NCBI GenBank assembly: GCA_965220305.1 | Contig: OZ244817.1 | Location: 3,348,001 to 3,412,000 of the forward strand | Source: G965220305 sp965220305 | GTDB lineage: Bacteria; Chloroflexota; Dehalococcoidia; Lucifugimonadales; UBA3495 | Reading direction: 5' to 3' | DNA length: 64,000 bases | Part shown: in pieces, positions 33,425 to 42,759 of the stretch | How the letters are laid out: the number at the start of each line of letters is the position of its first letter | Numbering within the stretch: the stretch's first letter is position 1 | The notes under the pieces: generated by a model | Databases searched by the model: none | What the model was told of the DNA's origin: nothing | Seen by the model: the letters and a program-made list of their open reading frames with translations, nothing else | Program-made: the position numbers and the translations under genes

Positions 33425-34597
33425 TTACACCTCAGCTGCTGCCCCCTTGAAATGCGGCATCACTTCCTTGGCGAACCGGGTCATCTGCTCCCGGAACTGC
33501 CCTACAGTCGCCCCCATGGGGAAGGCCAACATTACCTGTTCCAGTCCCGGGTACTTATCCTCGACCTCCTTCAGGTAGGTGATGGTCTCCTCGGGCGATC
33601 CGGCAAACCAGGCCCGCTTCTCGATGACCTCGCGGAAATTGGTGCCGGCGGCGATGTGCCGCGCCGCCCCGCCGGGGCCGGTGGACTCCATGTGCTCGTC
33701 GCTATAGCGCAACATTCCCAGGGGGGCGGCGAATTTTACGTGCTCCTCAAATAGGGGTTCCAGCACTCGCTCGGCCCGCTGCCGGTTGTCGTCGATGTAG
33801 CACCACAAGCCCAGGCCCAGATTCTCACCCAGTTCCAACTGCTGACCCTGACGGGCGTAAGCTGCTTGGTAACGGCTTACCCAGTCATCCACGTACTCCT
33901 CGCCGGTGCCCAGGATGATTCCCTTGATGCCCCACTTCGCCATGAAGTTCAGGGCCCGGTCCGTGCCGCTGACGATGGGTTGCCAGGTCTCCACCGGCAG
34001 GTGGGCCGGTCGGGGTACCAGGGTAAGCTCCTTTAGCTGGTAGCCCCGGTAGGGAATGTCCGGCGGGAGGGTGTAGTGTTTGCCCTGGTGGCTGAAAGCA
34101 TCCTGGTTGAAGGCCTTCATTATGATTTCGAACTGCTCTTCAAAAAGCTCCCGGTTGGCGTCGCCGTCAATCATCGGCGCCCCGAAGGTCTCCACCTCCC
34201 GGGTGTGGTAACCCCGGCCCACGCCAAAGATGACCCGGCCCCCGGTGAGAACATCCACCATCGCGAAGTCTTCGGCCAGCCTGATTGGGTGCCACATGGG
34301 CAGGACGTTGAAACCGCAGCCGAACTTCAGCCGCTTGGTGTGCTGGGCCAGGTATTGGCTGAGAATGAGCAGATTGGGGATGCACTCGTAGCCTTCCCGC
34401 TGGAAATGGTGCTCCGCCATCCAGAGCACGTCGTAGCCCAGGTCTTCCAGCAGAATGGCCGCTTCCTTGGCGATGTCGAAGGCTTGAATCAGCCGGTCGT
34501 TGGAGTACCAGCGGTCGTCATGGGGCGTACCGGCAAAGCCGATGGCCTCCCCTTCCAGAACGTGCCCGGCGTAAAGCGCCGAAAAAGACTTAATCAT
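33425..34597 (-). CDS. LLM-class flavin-dependent monooxygenase
   Basis: A 390-residue luciferase-family enzyme more distant from the tandem pair. LEDLGYDVLWMAEHHFQREGYEC, RLKFGCGFNVLPMWHPIRLAEDFAMVD and GGRVIFGVGRGYHTREVETFG are the family signatures. The C-terminal FAGSPEETITYLKEVEDKY is also typical. A strong AGAAGGAGGAAGC site precedes the ATG. The mrr gene begins just two bases after its stop, suggesting readthrough transcription into mrr. Cofactor and substrate unknown. Confidence 0.92.
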   Translation of the reverse strand: MIKSFSALYAGHVLEGEAIGFAGTPHDDRWYSNDRLIQAFDIAKEAAILLEDLGYDVLWMAEHHFQREGYECIPNLLILSQYLAQHTKRLKFGCGFNVLPMWHPIRLAEDFAMVDVLTGGRVIFGVGRGYHTREVETFGAPMIDGDANRELFEEQFEIIMKAFNQDAFSHQGKHYTLPPDIPYRGYQLKELTLVPRPAHLPVETWQPIVSGTDRALNFMAKWGIKGIILGTGEEYVDDWVSRYQAAYARQGQQLELGENLGLGLWCYIDDNRQRAERVLEPLFEEHVKFAAPLGMLRYSDEHMESTGPGGAARHIAAGTNFREVIEKRAWFAGSPEETITYLKEVEDKYPGLEQVMLAFPMGATVGQFREQMTRFAKEVMPHFKGAAAEV

Positions 34598-35097
34598 GCT
34601 TCCTCCTTCTGTCGCTAGCGAGGTAACCGATCATCCGGTGATGGGGTTGCGAAGGCGGTCGGCGGCGGTGGTTTCCTGTTCGATCCCCCATTATGCTACC
34701 ATTAAAGGGTAATGGTGAATGCGCCATAACAACCCAGGAATGAGTTGGCCGCTCTCCTCCGGGGGGTGGGCCTTGAGTAACCGGAAAGGGTAACTCGGAC
34801 GGGCGAAGCCCAATGCGTCGGTTGGGCGGCTGCCCCGCCCAAACCATTGAATACCGACGAAATGCCCAATCCAGGAGTCAAACGCGTGGGGGCCAGCGGG
34901 CTGTCCGCAGCTATTGGCGGTAGAGGCCATTATAACTGGCTGACAGAGCCATTGTACCCCCAAGAAAGTCATAATCAGTTGACAGTCGGCCAATCTGGTG
35001 TTGGTTCTCCCCAACTTCCCACGCCAGTCTTTCCCCTTTTCCCATCCCGGGGAGTACAACGCCCAGAGGCCAGGCTCAAATCGTAGGATAGGTGGAT
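34598..35097. other. Gene-free divergent region upstream of serA
   Basis: About 500 bases between the monooxygenase and serA. It contains a GGGCGG-ctgc-CCGCCC hairpin near 34825 and an orphan TTGACA at 34979. No well-spaced promoter, known riboswitch pattern or gene could be supported. Confidence 0.4.
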
Positions 35098-36675
35098 ATG
35101 TCCAAAATCTTGATAACCGACCCCATCGCCCAGGAAGGGATAGACTTGCTGGTTTCCCAGGCCGAGGTGGATGTCAAGCATGGCCTCAGCCCCTCGGAAC
35201 TCATTGAACTAATCGGGGGATATGATGCCCTGGTGGTCCGCAGCGAGACCAAAGTAACGCCTGAGGTGATACAGGCCGGGCAGCAGTTGAAGGTAGTGGG
35301 CCGAGCGGGCATCGGCGTGGACAACATAAGCCTGGACGCCGCCACCAAGGCCGGTGTGGCCGTGGTCAACGCCCCCATCGGCAATACGGTGGCGGCTGCC
35401 GAACATACGGTGGCCCTCATACTGGCCCTGGCCCGGAATGTACCCCAGGCCTACCAGTCGATGAAAGAAGGCCAGTGGCGTCGCAGCGCTTTTATGGGAA
35501 TTGAGGTGCGCAGCAAGACTCTGGGCATTGTGGGTCTGGGACGGGTGGGAACTGAGGTGGCCCGCCGGGCCAGGAGCTTCGGTATGCGGTTGGTGGCCTA
35601 CGACCCCTTTGTGTCCCCGGACCACGCGGCCCGTTTGGGCGCGGAGCTAATGTCCCTGGAGGACGTGCTGGGCCAGTCTGACTTCGTCACGTTGCACACG
35701 CCCCTGACCCCGGCCACTACCAAGCTGGTGGGGGAACGCGAGCTGGCGCTGATGAAACCCGGCTCCCGGTTGATCAACGTCGCTCGGGGCGAGTTGATTG
35801 ACGAGGACGCCCTGCTGGCGGCCCTGGAGTCGGACAAACTGTCAGGGGCCGCCCTGGACGTGTTCACCCACGAGCCCCCTGGCGAGACTCCCCTGGTGAT
35901 GCATCCCCAGGTGTTGGCCACGCCTCATCTGGGGGCGTCAACCCAGGAGGCCCAGCGAGAAGTCGCTATCGAGGCCGCCGAGCAGGTGCTGGCGGTGTTG
36001 GAGGGGAAACCGGCGCGCAACACCATCAACGCCCCCTTCGTTCCCCAGGAAGTCCACGACATACTGGCCCCCTATATTCCGGTGGCGATGCTGGTGGGCA
36101 AACTGCTCACCCACATGGCCGACGGGCAGTTTGTCGGCATTACCATCACCTACGAGGGAGAAATTGCCGCCCACGACGCGGCGATTCTGAAGTCGGCGGT
36201 CCTGGCCGGCCTCCTGACTCCGGTGAGCAGCGAGCAGGTGAACCTGATTAATGCTCCGGCCCTGGCCCAACAGCGGGGACTGAGGGTGAGCGAGCATAAG
36301 CACTCGGAAGCGCCGGAGTACGCCAGCCTCATCACCGTGGCCCTCAACACCACCCGGTCCGAGGTGACCCTGACGGGCACCTCCCTGCGGAACGAACCCC
36401 ACCTGGTGAAGGTCAACGAGTACTGGTTGGACGTGGCCCCTTCGGTGCCCTACCTGCTGTTCGTGGACAACCGGGACCAACCCGGCTCCATCGGCGCGGT
36501 GGGGACTCTGGCGGGCAAGCACAACATCAACATCAGTTTCATGGAAGTGGGACGCCTGAGCCCCCGGGGCATGGCCATGATGGTGCTGGGGCTGGATGAT
36601 CCCGTGCCTCCTCCGGTTCTGGAAGAAATTAAGGCGCTGTCGCACATTCAGGACGCCCGGCTGGTGAAACTCTAG
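35098..36675 (+). CDS. serA: D-3-phosphoglycerate dehydrogenase
   Basis: A 525-residue protein with the full long-form architecture. The catalytic/Rossmann part has GRAGIGVDNISLDAATKAG, LGIVGLGRVGTEVARRA, INVARGELIDEDAL and TPHLGASTQEAQREVA; an allosteric-substrate-binding domain follows from about residue 325; a C-terminal ACT domain begins YLLFVDNRDQPGSIGAVG. It makes 3-phosphohydroxypyruvate, the first step to serine, and the ACT domain normally senses serine. The ATG at 35098 gives the usual length; a GTG at 35092 is also possible. Confidence 0.96.
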   Translation: MSKILITDPIAQEGIDLLVSQAEVDVKHGLSPSELIELIGGYDALVVRSETKVTPEVIQAGQQLKVVGRAGIGVDNISLDAATKAGVAVVNAPIGNTVAAAEHTVALILALARNVPQAYQSMKEGQWRRSAFMGIEVRSKTLGIVGLGRVGTEVARRARSFGMRLVAYDPFVSPDHAARLGAELMSLEDVLGQSDFVTLHTPLTPATTKLVGERELALMKPGSRLINVARGELIDEDALLAALESDKLSGAALDVFTHEPPGETPLVMHPQVLATPHLGASTQEAQREVAIEAAEQVLAVLEGKPARNTINAPFVPQEVHDILAPYIPVAMLVGKLLTHMADGQFVGITITYEGEIAAHDAAILKSAVLAGLLTPVSSEQVNLINAPALAQQRGLRVSEHKHSEAPEYASLITVALNTTRSEVTLTGTSLRNEPHLVKVNEYWLDVAPSVPYLLFVDNRDQPGSIGAVGTLAGKHNINISFMEVGRLSPRGMAMMVLGLDDPVPPPVLEEIKALSHIQDARLVKL

Positions 36676-36755
36676 GGGCGTTGGTCTTGGGGGCGCCGCC
36701 GCCCAGAGTTCTGCCGATTTTCTTCTACGGTTTCACCTATGGGGAGTGCTTACCC

Positions 36756-36780
36756 ACCCGGCCCGGGAAAGCCGGGTCTT
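36756..36780 (+). terminator. Candidate terminator after serA
   Basis: A 7-bp stem ACCCGGC/GCCGGGT with an 8-base loop followed by CTT, about 80 bases after the serA stop. The T-run is poor, so this is tentative. Confidence 0.3.
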
Positions 36781-36864
36781 AGCTGCTTGGGGACAGGCTC
36801 GTAGGGTACTGGGGCACGAGTAAATTACCTCCTACCTGGAGCATTTGGCGGGGCCGCCGGTCAT

Positions 36865-36893
36865 TTGACAAAAGCCTAGAGTCCTGCCATATT
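36865..36893 (+). promoter_or_regulatory. Candidate promoter upstream of the ketopantoate-reductase-like gene
   Basis: TTGACA (36865-36870) and CATATT (36888-36893) are 17 bases apart in the 344-base gap after serA. The -35 is perfect and the -10 matches four of six positions. The gene start is about 125 bases downstream. Confidence 0.4.
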
Positions 36894-37019
36894 GCCGTCA
36901 GGACGACGATATTAGGAGTTGTTTGGTTATTGGGCTCTTAATTGGGACGCCAAATGTTAATTCGATGGAGTGTGGCGGTCGAAGGTATTTTCGCCGGTCC
37001 ACACAGGAGGACAAAGAAA

Positions 37020-38069
37020 TTGGCTGACAGGATTGTATTCATGGGACCGGGCGCCGTGGGCAGCTACGTGGGCGCCTACCTGGTAAAAAATGGCGAGGAC
37101 GTAACTTTTATTGACATGTGGCCCGAGCATGTGGAAACCATGCGCCGTCAGGGTCTGCGGGCCAGCGGAAGCCAGGGGGACTTCACCGTACCGGTCAACG
37201 CCATGCACCTGACCGATGCGCAGAACATCACCGAACCCTTCGACTACGCCTTCGTAACCATGAAGTCCTACGATACCGAGTGGGCCACCCACTTCATCAG
37301 ACGGTACGTGAAGCCCGATGGATGCTTCATCTCGTTGCAGAACTGTTGGAACGACCCGACCATTGCCGGTATCGTCGGCGAGGACCGCGAACTGGGCTGC
37401 ATCGCCTCCCATATCGAGGTTGCTCTCTGGGAACCCGGTCACGTCAACCGAGGCGGGGAGCCGGGGCGCGACCACGGCCACGTGGTCTTCCGGGTAGGCG
37501 AGTTCAACGGTCAGATTACTCCCCGGTCGGAGGCCCTGGCCCAGAAGCTGGATGTCATCGACGCCGCCTACGCCACCGACAACCTTTGGGGCGAGCGTTG
37601 GGGTAAGCTCTGCCAGAACGGTATGGGCAATGCCATCTCCGCCATGTCCGCCCTTGGTTCCCAGGACATGGCCCAGGACCCCCGTTGCCGTCTCATCCGC
37701 ATCCAACTGGCCAAGGAAGGGGCCCAGGTGGGCTTGGCCCAGGGGATGAATGTGGTGGACATTAGCGGCAAGCCCGCGTCTATGTGGGCGGAAGCGGATA
37801 AAGGGGATGTCTTTGAGGAGTTGGACGATTTCCTGTCTTCCCGAGGCGGCGGCGTGAACTGGTTGGCTTCCATGGCCCAGGATGTCAAGAAGGGCCGGCA
37901 TTCCGAGGTCGATTTTATGAACGGCTTGATATGCCAGAAGGGTAGGGAGGCGGGCATACCAACCCCCTTCCACGACGCCATCGTAGAGTCCATGCACGGC
38001 ATCGACGATGGCTCCCTGAAGCCGGGAGCGGACAACGTGGACCGCATCATGCGGTCGGTGGGCCGCTAG
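37020..38069 (+). CDS. 2-dehydropantoate 2-reductase family (ApbA/PanE-like) protein
   Basis: A 349-residue protein. The N-terminal NADP motif is GPGAVGSYVGAYLVKNGEDV, and the C-terminal helical domain has WGKLCQNGMGNAISAM and DFMNGLICQKGREAGIPTPFH, matching the ApbA C-terminal signature in which Lys and Asn line the active site. It starts at TTG with AGGAGGACAAAG upstream. It is longer than PanE (about 300) and has no pantothenate genes nearby, so a different 2-keto acid reductase role is likely. Confidence 0.88.
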   Translation: MADRIVFMGPGAVGSYVGAYLVKNGEDVTFIDMWPEHVETMRRQGLRASGSQGDFTVPVNAMHLTDAQNITEPFDYAFVTMKSYDTEWATHFIRRYVKPDGCFISLQNCWNDPTIAGIVGEDRELGCIASHIEVALWEPGHVNRGGEPGRDHGHVVFRVGEFNGQITPRSEALAQKLDVIDAAYATDNLWGERWGKLCQNGMGNAISAMSALGSQDMAQDPRCRLIRIQLAKEGAQVGLAQGMNVVDISGKPASMWAEADKGDVFEELDDFLSSRGGGVNWLASMAQDVKKGRHSEVDFMNGLICQKGREAGIPTPFHDAIVESMHGIDDGSLKPGADNVDRIMRSVGR

Positions 38070-38120
38070 TCCGCTTGGCGTCCCACCCGCGGGGACTCGT
38101 CGGCGCTTACAAGAAACACG

Positions 38121-38153
38121 CAAGGACCGCTGGCCGGCGGTCCTTGCTCTTTA
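38121..38153 (+). terminator. Rho-independent terminator
   Basis: A 10-bp perfect stem CAAGGACCGC/GCGGTCCTTG with a six-base loop followed by CTCTTTA, 50 bases after the reductase stop. Confidence 0.75.
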
Positions 38154-38189
38154 TGGGAACCCGGGGCGGGGCACGACCAAGGCGTGGTA

Positions 38190-38195
38190 TATAAT
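38190..38195 (+). promoter_or_regulatory. Consensus -10 box ahead of the 38257 gene
   Basis: A perfect TATAAT lies 62 bases before the ATG at 38257, just after the terminator. No good -35 sits 16-18 bases upstream, so the promoter is only partly supported. Confidence 0.35.
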
Positions 38196-38256
38196 AGAGA
38201 CCAACGAGAGTGGACTGGACATTTTACCGGGAGACCATAATCCAGGAGATGGGCTG

Positions 38257-38718
38257 ATGTTTATACAGGTAGAGCCGGCGGGATTCTTCATGTACACGGT
38301 CAGGTTAATCTTTGACCTGGAGAACCTGAACCCAGAAGACCAACAGGTGCGGGACTACATGGTGGAGCACGAATTGGAGCCCAAGTACCAGTGGTCGGCG
38401 GAAATGGACGGAAGCCAGTGCGAGTTCATGCAGTTCGGCGGCTGCTATCTTGGTCGTCATCTGGAGAGCATCGGCCAGATTCAGCGGCGGGTGGTAGAGT
38501 TGGAGTTGCTTACCGCCGAGGTGGAGACTCACCTGAAGGAGCTGGCCTCCGAGGAGGCTGGCGCCAACCAGGATAAGCGTGAGGCTACCCTGGCGGCCTT
38601 AGTGGAGGAATTCCACGTGGAGTCTTCCTTCCAGGCCAACGAGCAGGGAGAACTCACCGCAATCCTGGACGGGAATGAGGTGCGGGAAAGCGCCAAGCGG
38701 CTGTTCGCTGCCCCGTAG
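38257..38718 (+). CDS. Hypothetical protein, helical and acidic
   Basis: A 153-residue protein. After an N-terminal strand (FMYTVRLIFDLENLNPEDQQ), most of it is charged helix (IQRRVVELELLTAEVETHLKEL) that should form a coiled coil. The ATG at 38257 has AGGAGATGGGCTG upstream; a second ATG at 38290 begins the more typical-looking MYTVRLIFD. No family recognised. It is an isolated gene, next to the tRNA on the opposite strand. Confidence 0.65.
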   Translation: MFIQVEPAGFFMYTVRLIFDLENLNPEDQQVRDYMVEHELEPKYQWSAEMDGSQCEFMQFGGCYLGRHLESIGQIQRRVVELELLTAEVETHLKELASEEAGANQDKREATLAALVEEFHVESSFQANEQGELTAILDGNEVRESAKRLFAAP

Positions 38719-38800
38719 AAACTGGAGCGTCGCATTGAGGCGGCGGAGGGAGAGGCCGACGAGCTACCGGGCCGCTGCCCTGATTCGGTATGAAGGGCGC

Positions 38801-38874
38801 TGGAGCGGGCGATGGGAATCGAACCCACGTGGCTAGCTTGGAAGGCTAGAGCTCTACCACTGAGCTACGCCCGC
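38801..38874 (-). tRNA. tRNA-Gly (anticodon TCC)
   Basis: On the minus strand the 74 bases fold as a complete tRNA: acceptor GCGGGCG with CGCCCGC, D-arm GCTCAGTGGTAGAGC, anticodon stem CTAGC/GCTAG with loop CTTCCAA giving anticodon TCC (reads GGA/GGG), and T-arm GTGGGTTCGATTCCCAT. The 3' CCA is encoded. It stands alone between two protein genes. Confidence 0.97.
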
Positions 38875-39002
38875 TTGGTGTGAATGCCGGGTACCCCATT
38901 ATAGTGGCCGGGAGGTTTCTCCGCCAGATGCCAACGGCGGGGTTCGGGGCCTTTCAATTCTACGGACAAAGGCCAAGGTACGCTTTCAGGCAGGCGACCC
39001 GA

Positions 39003-39102
39003 CCGTCATTCCGACGAAGGCGGGAATCCAGGGGTGGGTGCTTGCGCTGTCCGGGGAATTTAGACCATTCGCTCTGCTCACAGTGACAATCGAAAGACCC
39101 TG
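39003..39102. repeat. Intergenic repeat, copy 2
   Basis: Opens CCGTCATTCCGACGAAGGC and ends TGACAATCGAAAGACCCTG, matching the element at 26440-26550 at both ends with a more variable middle. It lies between the tRNA and sucD. Confidence 0.7.
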
Positions 39103-39163
39103 AGGCGGGGTTGGGGTATTCCGGTGGCCCGTGCTGGGTCATTGGCAGGTCTGGATCGGGCGG

Positions 39164-40048
39164 CTACTCTATCCCCCGCAAAACCGCTTGGGCCGTAACC
39201 CCAATTTCGGCGGGAGTAGGAATTATGGTGGCCCCCGCCTCTCGCAGCGCCGCCACCTTGGCCTCCGCGGTGGCGCTTTCGCCGGTGATTATGGCCCCGG
39301 CGTGGCCCATGCGTTTGCCTGGGGGCGCGGAAGCTCCCACAATCAAGGCGCACACCGGCTTGGAGAACTCTTCCTTGATGTAGGCCGCGGCAGCTTGCTC
39401 CATGGTGCCGCCAATCTCACCGATAAACACCACCATGTCCGTTTGCGGGTCCTGGTCGAATAACCGCAGCACTTCCACAAAACTGGTGCCGATGACCGGG
39501 TCGCCCCCGATGCCGACGCAACTGGACTGCCCGATGCCCAAATTGGTTAACTGGCCGACGGCCTCGTAGGTTAGGGTGCCGCTGCGGGAGACTACCCCGA
39601 CCCTCCCGGGTTGGTGAATGTTGCCGGGCATGATTCCCACCTTGCAACGGGCCTGGGGGTTAATTATTCCGGGACAGTTGGGGCCGATTAACCGCACTGG
39701 CTTGTCCACCAAATAGCGGGAAATACGCACCATGTCCAGTCCGGGAATGCCCTCAGTGATACATGCTATCAGCGGTACGGAGGCATCGATAGCTTCGACC
39801 ACGGCATCGGCGGCGAAGGCCGAGGGGACGAAGATTAAGGAAACGTTGGCGCTGGTCTGCCGCACCGCCTCTTCCATGGAATCAAAGACCGGCACTTCAT
39901 TCTCAAATAGTTGGCCGCCCCTGCCCGGGGTAACGCCAGCCACCACATTCGTTCCGTAAGACATGCAGGCCCGGGCGTGGAAACTACCCTCCCGCCCAGT
40001 AATTCCTTGCACTACTATGCGGGAATCTTCATTTAATAGAATACCCAT
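39164..40048 (-). CDS. sucD: Succinyl-CoA synthetase alpha subunit
   Basis: A 294-residue CoA-binding subunit. IVVQGITGREGSFHARACM is the N-terminal nucleotide/CoA motif, LIGPNCPGIINP and GRVGVVSRSGTLTYEA follow, and the phosphohistidine loop reads RMGHAGAIITG. The length is standard. The ATG at 40048 was chosen because the conserved MGILLNEDSRI begins there. It follows sucC by 116 bases. The enzyme makes ATP or GTP from succinyl-CoA in the TCA cycle. Confidence 0.96.
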   Translation of the reverse strand: MGILLNEDSRIVVQGITGREGSFHARACMSYGTNVVAGVTPGRGGQLFENEVPVFDSMEEAVRQTSANVSLIFVPSAFAADAVVEAIDASVPLIACITEGIPGLDMVRISRYLVDKPVRLIGPNCPGIINPQARCKVGIMPGNIHQPGRVGVVSRSGTLTYEAVGQLTNLGIGQSSCVGIGGDPVIGTSFVEVLRLFDQDPQTDMVVFIGEIGGTMEQAAAAYIKEEFSKPVCALIVGASAPPGKRMGHAGAIITGESATAEAKVAALREAGATIIPTPAEIGVTAQAVLRGIE

Positions 40049-40164
40049 CGGGGTTCTTGCTCCCAAATTTAGCCACGGAAATGATAGGCAGTAGCAGCGC
40101 ATACCTGGTCTGTAGGTTTCCCTTTAAGCTGCAACTATCCCTTTTCCGGCAGCCATCGTACCTA

Positions 40165-41319
40165 TTAGTTGCCCTGCCGTATAGCCTGGGACACCTCATC
40201 CAGGGTATTGGTGAAGGTGACGTCCAGGCCCGAGTCGCGCAGAATGGCCTTGCCTTCCTCCACGTTGGTGCCCAGCATCCGCACAATCAGGGGTAGTGAG
40301 CTACCCCCGCGCTGGAAGGCCAACAGGATGCCGCGGGCGGCGATGTCGCACCGCAGGATTCCCCCAAAGACGTTCACCAACACCCGCCTTACCTTGGGGT
40401 CGGAAAGGATAATCCCCACGGCGGAGGCCACCTTTTCCTCGTCGGCGCCGCCCCCCACGTCCAGGAAGTTGGCTGGGGCCGCGCCGGCGGCATTGGTCAC
40501 GTCCAGGGTGGCCATAGCCAGCCCCGCGCCGTTGACCAGGCAACCCACGTCGCCGTCCAGACTTACAAAGGCTATTTCTTGGTCCAATGCCTGGGCTTCA
40601 AATTGGTCTTCCTGGGACCGGTCCCGCCATTCCCGCAATTCGGGTTGGCGGTACAATGCGTCGTCGTCCAGGGTAATTTTGGCATCAAGGGCCACCAGGT
40701 CTCCGGACCCGGTGACGATGAGCGGGTTAATCTCCACCAGGCTGCAATCACTGTCGTTGAAAAGCCTGTAGATGGCACTGGTTATTCTCGACAGGGCCGG
40801 GGTCGCGGAGGGTTCCAGGCCCAACCTGGCCGACAACCGGCGGTTCTGAAAAGGCATCAGTCCCAGCACCGGCTCTATTGGCTCTGAGTGAATGTCTTCA
40901 GGCCGAGACGCCGCCACCTCTTCGATGTCCATGCCGCCCGACGCGCAGGCCAGCAGGGCCGGCCCTCGAAACACCCGGTCTACGGTAATCGCCAGGTATA
41001 TCTCCCGGCTGATGTCGGCCAGTTCCTCTACCAACACCGAATGGACGGGTACGCCCTGGGGGTCGGTCTGGTGGGTAACCAGGTTCTGTCCCAAGAGGGA
41101 CTGGGCCGCCTGTTCCGCCTCCTCCGGGGAGCGCACCACCTTAACGCCACCGGCGAGGCCCCGACCTCCGGCGTGAACCTGGGCTTTTACCACGGCCCGA
41201 CCGCCCATTTCCAGTGTGGCATCCCGGGCTTCCCTGGGAGTTGAGACTACTTGACCCCGGGGGACGGGGATTCCGTAGCGGGCGAATAGCTGTTTCGCCT
41301 GGTATTCGTGGAGCTTCAT
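40165..41319 (-). CDS. sucC: Succinyl-CoA synthetase beta subunit
   Basis: A 384-residue ATP-grasp subunit. It begins MKLHEYQAKQLFARYGIPVP and carries KAQVHAGGRG, LVEINPLIVTGSGDLVALDAKI, and the CoA-ligase end VNGAGLAMATLDV with LVNVFGGILRCD. It pairs with SucD; order sucC-sucD on the minus strand. Nucleotide preference (ATP/GTP) cannot be told. Confidence 0.96.
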   Translation of the reverse strand: MKLHEYQAKQLFARYGIPVPRGQVVSTPREARDATLEMGGRAVVKAQVHAGGRGLAGGVKVVRSPEEAEQAAQSLLGQNLVTHQTDPQGVPVHSVLVEELADISREIYLAITVDRVFRGPALLACASGGMDIEEVAASRPEDIHSEPIEPVLGLMPFQNRRLSARLGLEPSATPALSRITSAIYRLFNDSDCSLVEINPLIVTGSGDLVALDAKITLDDDALYRQPELREWRDRSQEDQFEAQALDQEIAFVSLDGDVGCLVNGAGLAMATLDVTNAAGAAPANFLDVGGGADEEKVASAVGIILSDPKVRRVLVNVFGGILRCDIAARGILLAFQRGGSSLPLIVRMLGTNVEEGKAILRDSGLDVTFTNTLDEVSQAIRQGN

Positions 41320-41702
41320 TGCTTCTCCCGCCCCATCGCCACCTTGAGGCGCGGTCCAATTCTACTTGGAGGGGCCCGGTATGCCTCATGCCGGGGCCGC
41401 CGGTGACGTGGCCGAGGCTATAAAATTGCCTCCCGGGACAGATTGCCCCGCCGACAACGTAATGTACTTTGAAATCCCCCAAGCCGTCAACGTATGGATT
41501 GACGACGGCAGTTGCTGAAGGGTTGGGGGAAGGCCCTTCGGCAGGTGGGCCAACCGGCGTCGGCAGCGCGATTGAGTCCGCTACCCAGTGGACTGCCGAC
41601 CTAATACGGCCCACGAGCGTCAAAAGCAATGGCCTTGTTGGACAAAGACAGTGGGTCAGCGCATAATCCGAATCCGAAAGCAACCCGGACGGGAGGGAAG
41701 AA
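41320..41702. other. Gene-free divergent region between sucC and the aldolase gene
   Basis: About 380 bases. It contains a nested inverted repeat near 41473-41530: TCCCCCAA and TTGGGGGA bracket a GTCAA/TTGAC hairpin, which could be a regulator site or RNA structure. No gene or clear promoter was found. Confidence 0.4.
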
Positions 41703-42566
41703 ATGGCCGAGAAGGTGCGCTACAACAAGGTGATAGACCTGCTGGAGCAGGGAAAGCCGGTATTCAGTTCTGGCCTGGTATGGAACGGGAACCTGGATGA
41801 CTTGGTTTTCGTCGCCGACTCCGACTATGACATGGCAATGATTGAGATGGAACATGAGGGCCTCAGCTTTAACAACCTCCGGGTTTCCTTGCAGTTCCTG
41901 CTCAACCGCAAACGCATTGCCGAAAAGGGAAACGCCCAGCCCGATGTGGTGCCCCTGGTGCGGATTCCCCCCAATTCCCGGGAACGCAACCAGTGGGTAA
42001 TCAAGCAGGCGCTGGATACCGGGGTTTACGGCTTGGTGTTGCCCCACCTCAACACCGTGGAGGAAGCCCAGTCGGCGGTGGTCGCCGCGCGATACCCCCA
42101 GGTGCCGGGGGTGGCCGACTTTGAGCCCCAGGGCCAGCGGGGTTGGTGGCAGCGCATAGCGCCCCGCTACTGGGGACTCACCGCCCAGGAGTATTATGAC
42201 GCCGCGGATATTTGGCCGTTGGACCCGGACGGCAACATGCTCCTGATGGCGATCGTGGAGGAGCCGGAAGGGGTGAGAAACCTACGGGACATTCTGCGTC
42301 AGGTCAAGGGCATCGGCGCAATCTGGGCCGGGCCGGGAGATATGTCCGTTGCCATGGGACTGCGGGGAAATGCCTCCCACCCCGATGTTCAAGAGAACCT
42401 GTTGCGGGTGCTGGCGGCCTGCCAGGAGTTTGGGGTGCCCTGCGCTGTTGGGGCAACCGCCGACGAAGTAGCCATGCGGTTGGAGCAAGGCTTTCGCATT
42501 ATCATCGTCGGGCCGGAAAAGACCGCCGCCGGGTTGGCCGAAGGACGCCGGTTGTCCGGACGATAG
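41703..42566 (+). CDS. HpcH/HpaI-family aldolase
   Basis: A 287-residue TIM-barrel class II aldolase. MAMIEMEHEGLSF carries the catalytic His region, VPLVRIPPNSRERNQWVIKQALD the substrate Arg region, and the metal ligands appear as Glu in MAIVEEPEGVRNL and Asp in IWAGPGDMSVAMGL. Relatives cleave 4-hydroxy-2-oxo acids to pyruvate plus an aldehyde, or act on citramalyl/malyl-CoA. A GGAGGGAAG site precedes the ATG. Probably a catabolic step. Confidence 0.9.
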   Translation: MAEKVRYNKVIDLLEQGKPVFSSGLVWNGNLDDLVFVADSDYDMAMIEMEHEGLSFNNLRVSLQFLLNRKRIAEKGNAQPDVVPLVRIPPNSRERNQWVIKQALDTGVYGLVLPHLNTVEEAQSAVVAARYPQVPGVADFEPQGQRGWWQRIAPRYWGLTAQEYYDAADIWPLDPDGNMLLMAIVEEPEGVRNLRDILRQVKGIGAIWAGPGDMSVAMGLRGNASHPDVQENLLRVLAACQEFGVPCAVGATADEVAMRLEQGFRIIIVGPEKTAAGLAEGRRLSGR

Positions 42567-42684
42567 CTTGTGAGCAGGAGGGGCATAAGCCTAGGACCGG
42601 GTGGGATGCTGCGCCCCGACTGGAGTATCTCAGGGCCTGGAAGCTCCCTGGTGGGCGCTGGCTGGAAATGCTTGGTGGATAACA

Positions 42685-42718
42685 TAAGGGGCAGGTCAAG
42701 GGCCTGCCCCTCTGCTTT
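42685..42718. terminator. Hairpin terminator between convergent genes
   Basis: A 9-bp perfect stem AGGGGCAGG/CCTGCCCCT, 7-base loop, followed on the + strand by CTGCTTTT. It serves the aldolase gene and could also serve hflC in the other direction. Confidence 0.8.
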
Positions 42719-42759
42719 TCCTTGGGACCTTTACACCTAGCTTGGCGCACCCACGTTTT

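Noticed and set aside
34700..34860. Possible riboswitch upstream of serA
   Set aside because: A GGGCGG/CCGCCC hairpin exists, but none of the conserved cores of known riboswitch classes could be matched and it lies over 250 bases from the gene.
36957..38123. A 388-codon minus-strand frame opposite the ketopantoate-reductase-like gene
   Set aside because: The + strand gene has clear ApbA motifs and a good ribosome site; the antisense translation has no recognisable domain.
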